Source: an uncultured bacterium (lineage in GTDB: Bacteria; Verrucomicrobiota; Kiritimatiellia; CAIKKV01). From it: a stretch of DNA of 11,033 nt. The translations under genes and the position numbers were made by a program. A model generated the notes under the pieces. It ran no database searches. It was not told the origin of the DNA and worked only from the letters and a program-made list of their open reading frames with translations. This document shows, piece after piece, positions 1-6,451 of the stretch (position 1 is its first letter; each line of letters begins with the position of its first letter). The stretch lies in contig CAIKKV010000071.1 in assembly GCA_903828035.1 (NCBI GenBank), positions 1 through 11,033 on the forward strand. The letters run 5' to 3'.

Positions 1-1556
1 AGGTGGAGCGCGTGCTCAAGATGGCCGACGGCGCGCTGCTGCTCGTGGACGCGGCGGACGGCCCCATGCCCCAGACCCGCTTCGTGCTGCAAAAGGCCCT
101 CGAACTGGGCCTGCAATGCCTGGTGATCATCAACAAGGTGGACAAGAAGGATGCCCGCCCCCAGGCCGTGCATGACAAGGTCTTCGACCTGTTCGTCGAA
201 CTGGACGCCACCCAGAAGCAGCTCGATTTCACCGTTCTCTTCGCCAGCGGACGCGAAGGCTGGGCGGCCCTCACCCTGGAGGACCCGCGCGACTCCATCG
301 TCCCCCTGATGGACGCCATTCTCGAGCACATCCCCGCCCCCCGGACCATCGAGGGCCCCGTGCAGATGCAGGTCACCTCCATCCAGCACTCCGACTTTGT
401 CGGCCGGACCGGCATCGGACGCGTTTTCCGGGGCTCCCTGGACCTGAAAACCCCCATGTGCCACATCAAGCGGAACGGCAGCGTCAAGCCCGTCCAGCTC
501 AAGCAACTGTTCACATTTGACGGCCTGGGCCGCAATTCCGTAGACCGCATCGGCTGCGGCGACCTGTGCGCCGTGGTCGGCATTTCAGACATCGATATCG
601 GCGACACGCTGGCGAACCTGGAGACCCCCGAGGCGCTCCCCCCCATCCACATCGACGAGCCTACGCTCTCCATGATCTTCCGGATCAACGATTCGCCCTT
701 CTTCGGCCGCGATGGCAAATACGTGACCAGCCGCCATCTCCGGGCGCGGCTCCTGCTGGAAGCTGAACGCGACGTGGCCCTGCGGGTGGAAGAAACCACC
801 GGCGAGGCCTTCAACGTCAGCGGGCGCGGCGTGCTGCACCTGTCCATCCTCATCGAGAACATGCGCCGCGAGGGCTTCGAGATGACGGTCTCCCAGCCGC
901 ACGTGATTTTCAAGGACAACCACGGCCAGAAAGAGGAGCCGATCGAGGTCCTGACGGTCGATGTGCCCGAGATCTACGCGGGAAAAGTCATCGAGTTCGT
1001 CGGCCTGCGGCGCGGAACCCTCGTGCGCGTCGACAAGACGGGCGTCCGGACGCTGCAGGAGTTCCACATTCCCACGCGGGGCACCATCGGGCTGCGCAGC
1101 AAGCTGCTCACGGTCTCCTGCGGCGAGGCGATCCTCTCAAGCTGCTTCATCCACTACGCGCCGTACACGGGCGAAATCAACCAGCGCAACAAGGGCTCCA
1201 TGATCAGCATGGCCAACGGCAAGGCCGTGGCCTTTGCCTGCGACGGCCTGCAGGCGCGCGGGTTCCTGTTCGTCGACCCGGGCGAGGAGTGCTACGAGGG
1301 CATGATTGTCGGCGAGCACTGCCTGGACACGGATCTCACCGTGAATATCCAGAAAGCCAAAATGATGACCAATATCCGGGCCGCCGGCAGCGACCGGAAC
1401 CTGGTGATCGCCCCCTCCGTGCGCATGAGCCTGGAGCAGGCCATCGAATACATCGCCGACGACGAGCTCGTGGAAATCACCCCGAAGTTCGTCCGCCTGC
1501 GCAAGCGGCTCCTCAAGGAGTTCGAGCGCAAGCGCGTCCGCCGGCAGGCGGAGTAG
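1..1556 (+). CDS. typA: TypA/BipA ribosome-associated translational GTPase (5' end outside the window)
   Basis: This is the C-terminal part of a TypA/BipA GTPase, a ribosome-binding relative of EF-G and LepA that acts in ribosome assembly and stress adaptation in the cytoplasm. The frame is open at base 1. The first codons read (G)EVERVL, which in the family directly follows the G3 motif DTPGH, so about 80-90 residues carrying G1-G3 are missing. Counting from the codon at base 3, the G4 motif NKVD is at residues 44-47, followed by KKDARP, and a G5-like FASGREGW is at 80-87. The beta-barrel domain II follows (about 118-200), then an EF-G domain III-like region with NDSPFFGRDGK and SGRGVLHLSILIENMRREG. 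The TypA-specific C-terminal domain has TRGTIGLRSKLLT, HYAPYTGEI, GKAVAF and EGMIVGEH, then RAAGSD and MSLEQAIEYIADDELVEITP. It ends with TAG. The apparent GTG start at base 3 is an artefact of the window edge. Family assignment is near certain. Confidence 0.97.
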   Translation, partial: VERVLKMADGALLLVDAADGPMPQTRFVLQKALELGLQCLVIINKVDKKDARPQAVHDKVFDLFVELDATQKQLDFTVLFASGREGWAALTLEDPRDSIVPLMDAILEHIPAPRTIEGPVQMQVTSIQHSDFVGRTGIGRVFRGSLDLKTPMCHIKRNGSVKPVQLKQLFTFDGLGRNSVDRIGCGDLCAVVGISDIDIGDTLANLETPEALPPIHIDEPTLSMIFRINDSPFFGRDGKYVTSRHLRARLLLEAERDVALRVEETTGEAFNVSGRGVLHLSILIENMRREGFEMTVSQPHVIFKDNHGQKEEPIEVLTVDVPEIYAGKVIEFVGLRRGTLVRVDKTGVRTLQEFHIPTRGTIGLRSKLLTVSCGEAILSSCFIHYAPYTGEINQRNKGSMISMANGKAVAFACDGLQARGFLFVDPGEECYEGMIVGEHCLDTDLTVNIQKAKMMTNIRAAGSDRNLVIAPSVRMSLEQAIEYIADDELVEITPKFVRLRKRLLKEFERKRVRRQAE

Positions 1557-1565
1557 GCGCGGGCC

Positions 1566-3341
1566 TCAGGCGTTCTGGCCCATGCCCTTTCGCGCGCCCA
1601 GGTAGGTCGTCGCTTCGACGCGGTGGGCGACGCGCAGCACTTCCTCGATGGTCGTGATGCCGTCCAGCACCGAGCTCCAGCCGTCCTGGCGCAGCGTGAT
1701 CAGGCCGTTCTTCATGGCCTTCAGGCGGACCTGTCCCGACGACTCCTGGTGCGCGATCATGCCGCGCAGGTCGTCGTCGATGACCATCATCTCAAACAGG
1801 GCCTTGCGGCCGCGGTAGCCCGTGAAGTTGCATAGCGCGCAGCCGTTCGCCTTGTAAAACACCGTCTTTTCATTCACCCGGCCCGGATAGGTCCGGGCGA
1901 TCTCCTCCAGGATCATCGGATCCGGCGCGGCCTTCTCCCGGCACGCGGTGCAGACCGACCGCACCAGGCGCTGGGCGATGACGCCCTCCAGGCAGGACGA
2001 GACCAGGTACGGCTCGATGCCCATGTCGATCAGACGGACAATCGCGCTCGGCGCGTCGTTCGTGTGCAGCGTGCTGAACACCAGATGGCCCGTCAGGGCC
2101 GCCTGCACCGCGATCTGGGCCGTCTCGGTGTCGCGGATTTCGCCCACCAGCACGATGTCGGGATTGTGCCGCAGGATGGAGCGCAGAATGGTCGAAAAGG
2201 TCAGGCCAATCTGGGAGTGCGTCTGGATCTGGCTGATGCCGTCCATCTGGTATTCGATCGGATCCTCGGCCGTGATGATCTTGACGCCTTCCTTGTTCAG
2301 GCGCGACAGCGTGGCGTACAGGGTCGTCGTCTTGCCGCTCCCCGTCGGCCCCGTGATCAGCACGATCCCGTGCGGCAGGGCCGAGAGCGACTCGATGATC
2401 GGAATCTGGTGGCCCTTGAGCCCCAGGTGCTCGAGATCGATGAACATCGAGTTGCGGTTCAGGATCCGCAAGTCGATCGTCTCGCCGTACCGGGTCGGCA
2501 GGATCGAGACGCGCAGGTCGAACTCATTCTCCCCCAGCCGCACCTTGATGCGGCCGTCATGGGGCTTGCGCCGCTCGGCGATGTTGAGCTGGGCCATGAT
2601 CTTGATGGCCGAGGCGATGGCCTTCTGCAGCTTCTCGATGCCCTTGGGCACGGGGATGACCTGCAGCACCCCGTCGATGCGGTAGCGCACGCGCATCCGG
2701 CTTTCGAACGGCTCGATGTGGACGTCCGTCGCATCCATCCGGATGGCTTCGGCGATGAGCTGGTTGACGAACCGGAGCACGCCCGGATCGGTGCCCTCCT
2801 CGGTCAGGTCGGTCTCCTGGATCTCGTTGGTCGCCGCGCTCGAGATCATCTCGTCCAGCGCCTCGGCCCCCAGCCCGTAGAAATGCTTGATGCTGCGCGT
2901 GACCTCGGCCTCGGGGCAGAGCACGAAGTAGATCTGCCCGCCCAGCAGCAGCCGCAGGCTGTCCACCATCTCCCGCCCGGGCGCCACCGAGGTGGCCAGC
3001 GTCACGGAGGAGGTGTCCGCCGCCACCGGCACGACCTTGTACTTCAGGGCGGCGCGCGAGGGCAGCCGCCCGGTCGTGGCGTGATCGACCTTGTACTGGG
3101 ACATGGAGGCGCAGGGGATGCCCGCCACGTCGGCCAGCCGCGGCAGCAGCACCGACTCGGCCACCACGCCGTCCTTCAGCAGCAGCCGGTCCAGCGGCTC
3201 GCCGGTCAGCGTGGACCGGGACAGGTAGTCGGAAAGCTGGCTGGCTTCGATGACGCCGTCGGCCACCAGGCGGTGGCCCAGCTCGCCCATCAACCCCTCG
3301 GAGGCAAACCGCAGTCCGCCCTGGCTGCTACCCTGATCCAT
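1566..3341 (-). CDS. GspE/PilB-type assembly ATPase of a type II secretion / type IV pilus system
   Basis: This 591-residue cytoplasmic hexameric ATPase should power extension of a pilus or pseudopilus from the inner membrane. Residues about 15-155 form the N-terminal GspE/MshE-N type region and about 185-320 the N2 domain. The C-terminal motor has Walker A GPTGSGKTT at 331-339, the Asp box ITAEDPIEY at 356-364, Walker B PDIVLVGEIRD at 394-404 and the His box TGHLVFSTLHTND at 417-429. Two CxxC pairs (CTAC at 464-467, CALC at 501-504) form the zinc-binding tetracysteine element typical of assembly ATPases and absent from PilT retraction ATPases. Length is normal for PilB/GspE. The start codon directly follows the TAA of the upstream gene (TAAATG), and GGGAGGA lies 4 bases before it inside that gene, so translational coupling is likely. 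It is the last gene of the operon. The motifs do not separate PilB from GspE; with PilM/N/O-type partners, PilB is slightly favoured. Confidence 0.95.
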   Translation of the reverse strand: MDQGSSQGGLRFASEGLMGELGHRLVADGVIEASQLSDYLSRSTLTGEPLDRLLLKDGVVAESVLLPRLADVAGIPCASMSQYKVDHATTGRLPSRAALKYKVVPVAADTSSVTLATSVAPGREMVDSLRLLLGGQIYFVLCPEAEVTRSIKHFYGLGAEALDEMISSAATNEIQETDLTEEGTDPGVLRFVNQLIAEAIRMDATDVHIEPFESRMRVRYRIDGVLQVIPVPKGIEKLQKAIASAIKIMAQLNIAERRKPHDGRIKVRLGENEFDLRVSILPTRYGETIDLRILNRNSMFIDLEHLGLKGHQIPIIESLSALPHGIVLITGPTGSGKTTTLYATLSRLNKEGVKIITAEDPIEYQMDGISQIQTHSQIGLTFSTILRSILRHNPDIVLVGEIRDTETAQIAVQAALTGHLVFSTLHTNDAPSAIVRLIDMGIEPYLVSSCLEGVIAQRLVRSVCTACREKAAPDPMILEEIARTYPGRVNEKTVFYKANGCALCNFTGYRGRKALFEMMVIDDDLRGMIAHQESSGQVRLKAMKNGLITLRQDGWSSVLDGITTIEEVLRVAHRVEATTYLGARKGMGQNA

Positions 3342-3926
3342 TTAATCCTCCCGCATCTTGCCCGCCTGGCCGCGCACCAGGGTCACTGGGGCGCCATCCG
3401 GCCGGCGCAACCGCACCGAATCGGATCCGATCTCCTCGACCATGGCTTTCAGGAACAGCTCGCCAGCCGCATAAAATTTCTGCTTCGCCGTCGCCTGGTT
3501 CTCCAGCAGGGCCCCGACCGATCCGTCGGGCCGGGTCATCCGGCCGCAATACCGGACGGGAACCTCCCTGGGCGGGCGGGGCGGCGGGGCGGCGGGCGTT
3601 GTTTTGGGGCCAACCGCGCTCTTCCCCCCCCCAGCGGGCCCCTGCTGGGCGCCGTCGGGCTTCCAGACCGGCTTCCGGTAAAACGGGTTGTTGGCCGCCT
3701 TCTCCCGGTTCTCCTGCTGGTTCCTGATGAAGGCCAGCAGCTGCACGCGATTCGTGATGGCGGGCCGTTCAGCCGTCAGCGCGGCGCTGACGCCGGCGTC
3801 CGCCTCGCCCGGCTCCAGCTCGCGCCAGACCCAGTAGGCCGCCGCCACGATGAACGCGACCGCCGCCGCCAGCAGGGCGGTGCGCGCGTTCGCGCGGCTC
3901 AGCCATTTCCAGAACTTGCTCGTCAT
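3342..3926 (-). CDS. Membrane-anchored PilP/GspC-like periplasmic linker protein
   Basis: This 194-residue bitopic inner-membrane protein has a short positive N-terminus (MTSKFWKWLSRANAR) and one membrane segment at about 17-34. A periplasmic linker follows, rich in Gln/Asn and then Gly/Pro (about 70-122). The C-terminal beta-rich domain (about 123-187) begins VPVRYCGRM and contains the pattern VGALLEN..., FYAAGE, VEEIGSDSVRLRRPDG and VTL. That pattern resembles the GspC homology region and PilP, which connect the inner-membrane platform to the secretin. Such a role fits its place after the PilO-like gene and before the ATPase. Classical PilP is a lipoprotein; this one has a transmembrane anchor like GspC. 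A run of nine G on the coding strand (3624-3632) encodes Gly99-Gly101 in the linker. AAGGGAA lies 7 bases before the ATG at 3926 and overlaps the stop codon of the preceding gene. Assignment rests on architecture and context more than on sequence identity. Confidence 0.72.
   Translation of the reverse strand: MTSKFWKWLSRANARTALLAAAVAFIVAAAYWVWRELEPGEADAGVSAALTAERPAITNRVQLLAFIRNQQENREKAANNPFYRKPVWKPDGAQQGPAGGGKSAVGPKTTPAAPPPRPPREVPVRYCGRMTRPDGSVGALLENQATAKQKFYAAGELFLKAMVEEIGSDSVRLRRPDGAPVTLVRGQAGKMRED
3346..3352 (-). promoter_or_regulatory. Ribosome binding site of the assembly ATPase gene
   Basis: GGGAGGA on the minus strand lies 4 bases before the ATG at 3341 and just inside the end of the upstream coding sequence. 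It is the strongest Shine-Dalgarno match in the operon and fixes the start at the TAAATG junction. Confidence 0.7.
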
Positions 3927-3933
3927 GCCTCGG

Positions 3934-3940
3934 TTCCCTT
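3934..3940 (-). promoter_or_regulatory. Ribosome binding site of the PilP/GspC-like gene
   Basis: AAGGGAA on the minus strand ends 7 bases before the ATG at 3926 and overlaps the TAA of the PilO-like gene. The arrangement supports coupled translation and this choice of start. Confidence 0.55.
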
Positions 3941-4766
3941 AAAAGCCCATCGGCCGTGTGATCGTTTCCGCTTTCGCCGCCGGCGCCTTCATCTCCTCGA
4001 TGGATCGCAGGAAAACCAGGGCGCTCAGCGTGGCGTCGGCCCGCACGCGGTCGGGATTCTGCAGCGACTCCTTCTCGATCTTCAGGCGCCGGTAGGCGAA
4101 GACGCTCCCCGGCTGGAACACCTTGTGGATGAAGGCGTACACGTTTTCAATCGTGCCGCTATACTGGATGCGGACCGGATATTCCTCCAGGAACAACTCC
4201 CCGGTCTGCTCGTCCCGGTGCGAGATCGGCTCCAGCGGCTCCACGGACTCGACCCGCCCGACCTTGATCTCGATGGCGGCGTCCATCAGCTTCTCCACCG
4301 CCCGCAGCTGGAGCATGCGCTTGCGCGCATCCTCGTTGCTCAGCACCAGCTCGTCGATGGCCAGGTCGAAGTTGGGCTTGATGCCCCGCTCCTGCGCCTT
4401 CTTGGACAGGCTCTGGCGAACCTCGAAGAGGGCCACCTTGAAATCGATCTTGCTGACGTCCTGCGTGCCCTGGATGCTCTGCCGCTCAAAGGTGGACAGC
4501 CGCTGCGCGGATTCCTTCCACTCGTCGGCCAGCCGCTTGCCCTCGTCCAGGACGGCGACTTTCCGGTTCGCCAGGGGCATCTCGCCGAGCAGGTAGTTGC
4601 CCTTGGCCAGGTCCTCCTGCATGCGGCGGTTCTCCTGCTCCAGCGCCTCGCGCTTGTGCTGCAGCGGCAGCAGGGCGAAAAACCACAGCAGGCCGATGAA
4701 CAGCGCGGCGGCCAGGATGATGCCGACGATCTGCTGCCGCTCCGAAATTGAACTGGTTCCGATCAT
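3939..4766 (-). CDS. PilO-like inner-membrane assembly protein
   Basis: This 275-residue bitopic protein has a short cytoplasmic N-terminus, a membrane segment at about 13-34 (QIVGIILAAALFIGLLWFF) and a heptad-rich coiled coil at about 36-95. Its C-terminal part is a ferredoxin-like domain of PilO/GspM type (about 195-258), with YPVRIQYSGTIENVYAFIHKV and YRRLKIEK followed by beta-strand SALVFL. PilO pairs with PilN through coiled coil and ferredoxin-like domains to form the periplasmic side of the alignment complex. The preceding gene encodes a PilM-PilN fusion and the next a PilP/GspC-like protein, giving the order M-N-O-P. It is longer than the roughly 200-215 residues usual for PilO. The extra residues, about 95-190, are largely charged and predicted helical by eye (KKAQERGIK, EDARKRMLQLRAVEKL). 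The ATG at 4766 lies 10 bases after the stop of the upstream gene with no strong Shine-Dalgarno sequence, so re-initiation is likely. Confidence 0.82.
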   Translation of the reverse strand: MIGTSSISERQQIVGIILAAALFIGLLWFFALLPLQHKREALEQENRRMQEDLAKGNYLLGEMPLANRKVAVLDEGKRLADEWKESAQRLSTFERQSIQGTQDVSKIDFKVALFEVRQSLSKKAQERGIKPNFDLAIDELVLSNEDARKRMLQLRAVEKLMDAAIEIKVGRVESVEPLEPISHRDEQTGELFLEEYPVRIQYSGTIENVYAFIHKVFQPGSVFAYRRLKIEKESLQNPDRVRADATLSALVFLRSIEEMKAPAAKAETITRPMGF

Positions 4767-4776
4767 GCGCTTGCAC

Positions 4777-6450
4777 TCACAGGGTAATATCGATCACAAA
4801 CCGCCGGCCGCCCGCCGGGCCCCACTTCTCCGTGTTCTCCTGCACCAGCTGGTCGTCGCCGAGCAGGTCGGCCATGCCGATCACCCCCTCGGCCTTCAGC
4901 GACTCGATCAGCTTCCGCACCGAGGCCAGGCTCGGGTCGGAGGTGTAGCCCTCGACGATGATCCGCGAAAAGGCGGGCTCGCCGGTCAGCACGGCCGGCT
5001 CGCCCTCCTTGAGCTCGCGGAGCCCCCGCGGCACGCGCCGCGCCTCGGGCTTCACCGCATTGTCCGTCGAAAAATAGGTGTTGGCGTCGGCCACCAGGGT
5101 GATCCAGCAGTTGGGCGGAAGCCGCTCCCCGAGGGCGCTGATGACATCGCGGAAGACGGGGCCGTTCTGCAGGAGCACCAGCACGGTGGTCGACATGCGC
5201 GACAGCCGGGCGTTGACCTCCTGGGTGCGCTCGATCTCCCGGGCCAGCTCCTGGCAGCGCGCCAGGCTGGCCTGGTCCGCCCTCAGCGCCCGCGTCTTAT
5301 GCTGGTAATCCCGGTAGCCGCCGAAAAGGCTGATGCCCAGCACGAGCGCCGCCAGGCCGGCCGCCCCCATCCAGTAGCCCTTCTGCCGCCGGAGCATCAG
5401 CGCTTCGCGCAGGTCGGAGGGCAGCAGGCTGATGTGCCCTCCGCCCAGGCCCGCGCCGGCCAGGGCCAGGCCGCACGCCACCGCATAGACGGCCGGGTCC
5501 GTCGCCTCCTCCCGGCCCGCCAGCGCGGTGAGCGGACGCACCTCCATGGCCAGCTTGTAGGCCAGGAACCGGTCGAACCCCTTGAGGTGGCTGCCCCCGC
5601 CCGACAGCACCACCTGGACCGGCTGATCGCCGGCCCCGGGGAAAAAGCTGCGGTAGATGGCGAGGCATGACTTCAGCTCCGAGGCCCAGCTCTCGGCCGC
5701 CCCGGTCAACGCTTCCTTCTGCACGGGCTCGGGCGCGTCCATCCCGCTGGCGATCTTGACCGGCTCCGCCTGCGAGGCCGTCATCCGCCGCGCCTTGGCC
5801 AGCGCCTCGGTGAAGAACTGCCCGCCGATGCCGAAGCTGCGCGCAAAGCGGATGCCCGCCGGCGTGCCGATGGCCACATCCGTGCCGCTTTGGCCGATGT
5901 CGGCATACGCCGTGACCCCGCCCGCGCCCCCGTGCAGGCCCGCCTGCGCCAGGGCCGCCGCAATGGGCGTCGGCACCACGTCCACCACATCCACGCCGGC
6001 GCCGCGCACCGTGGCCAGCGCTTCATCCGCCTTGTCCGTGCGCACCAGCGCAATCAGGAACCGGCGGACCGTATCCTCCGAGGGGATCGGCGAAAAGCCG
6101 TACATCATGGCTTCATTGGAAATCTCGCTGAGCCGCGAAATCTCCATGGCCACCGCCTGCTCCGCGGGCCGCGGATCCTGCGGCGGCAGCGCCAGCGTCT
6201 GGAACAGGACCTGGACGCCGCGCAGGCCGATGACACAGGGCTCGCCGCCAAAGCCCAGCTGGCCCAGCCAGCGCTGGATCATCGCCGACGTCTCCGACCC
6301 GGCCATGCCGGGCGGCAGCCGGAGCGTCTCCTGGTGCGTCACCCGGGCCACCCCGCCGCGCTTGACGACCCGGACGGCCTTCACGGCAAACTGGCCGACG
6401 TCCAGCCCGATCACGGTCTTATGCGCTATGGGTTTCAGGGGGGCGGGCAT
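4777..6450 (-). CDS. PilM-PilN fusion protein (GspL-like actin-fold plus periplasmic domain)
   Basis: This single 557-residue chain joins two normally separate pilus alignment proteins. Residues about 10-335 are PilM: an actin-like ATP-binding protein with the phosphate-1 loop VIGLDVGQFAVKAV (13-26), phosphate-2 region YADIGQSGTDVAI (182-194) and adenosine motif VVLSGGGSHLKGF (280-292). After a Gly/Ala-rich hinge comes ISLLPSDLREA (340-350). It matches the INLLP motif near the N-terminus of PilN, which in separate proteins docks into PilM. A membrane segment (about 358-378), a coiled-coil stretch (about 380-420) and a PilN-type ferredoxin-like periplasmic domain (about 425-557) follow. The last domain has an Arg/Glu/Pro-rich insertion at about 463-492. 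GspL of type II secretion has the same overall order, but its cytoplasmic part has diverged from the complete actin motifs seen here. The ATG at 6450 follows the secretin stop by one base (TGATATG), so coupled translation is likely. The frame is continuous across the junction. Confidence 0.9.
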   Translation of the reverse strand: MPAPLKPIAHKTVIGLDVGQFAVKAVRVVKRGGVARVTHQETLRLPPGMAGSETSAMIQRWLGQLGFGGEPCVIGLRGVQVLFQTLALPPQDPRPAEQAVAMEISRLSEISNEAMMYGFSPIPSEDTVRRFLIALVRTDKADEALATVRGAGVDVVDVVPTPIAAALAQAGLHGGAGGVTAYADIGQSGTDVAIGTPAGIRFARSFGIGGQFFTEALAKARRMTASQAEPVKIASGMDAPEPVQKEALTGAAESWASELKSCLAIYRSFFPGAGDQPVQVVLSGGGSHLKGFDRFLAYKLAMEVRPLTALAGREEATDPAVYAVACGLALAGAGLGGGHISLLPSDLREALMLRRQKGYWMGAAGLAALVLGISLFGGYRDYQHKTRALRADQASLARCQELAREIERTQEVNARLSRMSTTVLVLLQNGPVFRDVISALGERLPPNCWITLVADANTYFSTDNAVKPEARRVPRGLRELKEGEPAVLTGEPAFSRIIVEGYTSDPSLASVRKLIESLKAEGVIGMADLLGDDQLVQENTEKWGPAGGRRFVIDITL

Positions 6451-6451
6451 A

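Noticed and set aside
3..5. GTG at base 3 as the start of typA.
   Set aside because: The residues before and after it belong to the conserved G-domain, so the gene begins outside the window.
585..1067. A 160-codon minus-strand frame within typA.
   Set aside because: It is a shadow of a highly conserved GTPase coding sequence.
1561..1581. GGGCC...GGCCC inverted repeat at the typA/ATPase convergence as a shared terminator.
   Set aside because: Arms are only five bases with an 11-base loop, no U-tract follows, and the right arm is inside the ATPase coding sequence. No terminator is called.
2064..4751. An 895-codon open frame on the plus strand across three minus-strand operon genes.
   Set aside because: It is antisense to three well-supported genes. 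Its product is biased to His, Gln, Arg, Leu and Gly without recognisable domains, as expected when a high-G+C gene is read on the other strand.
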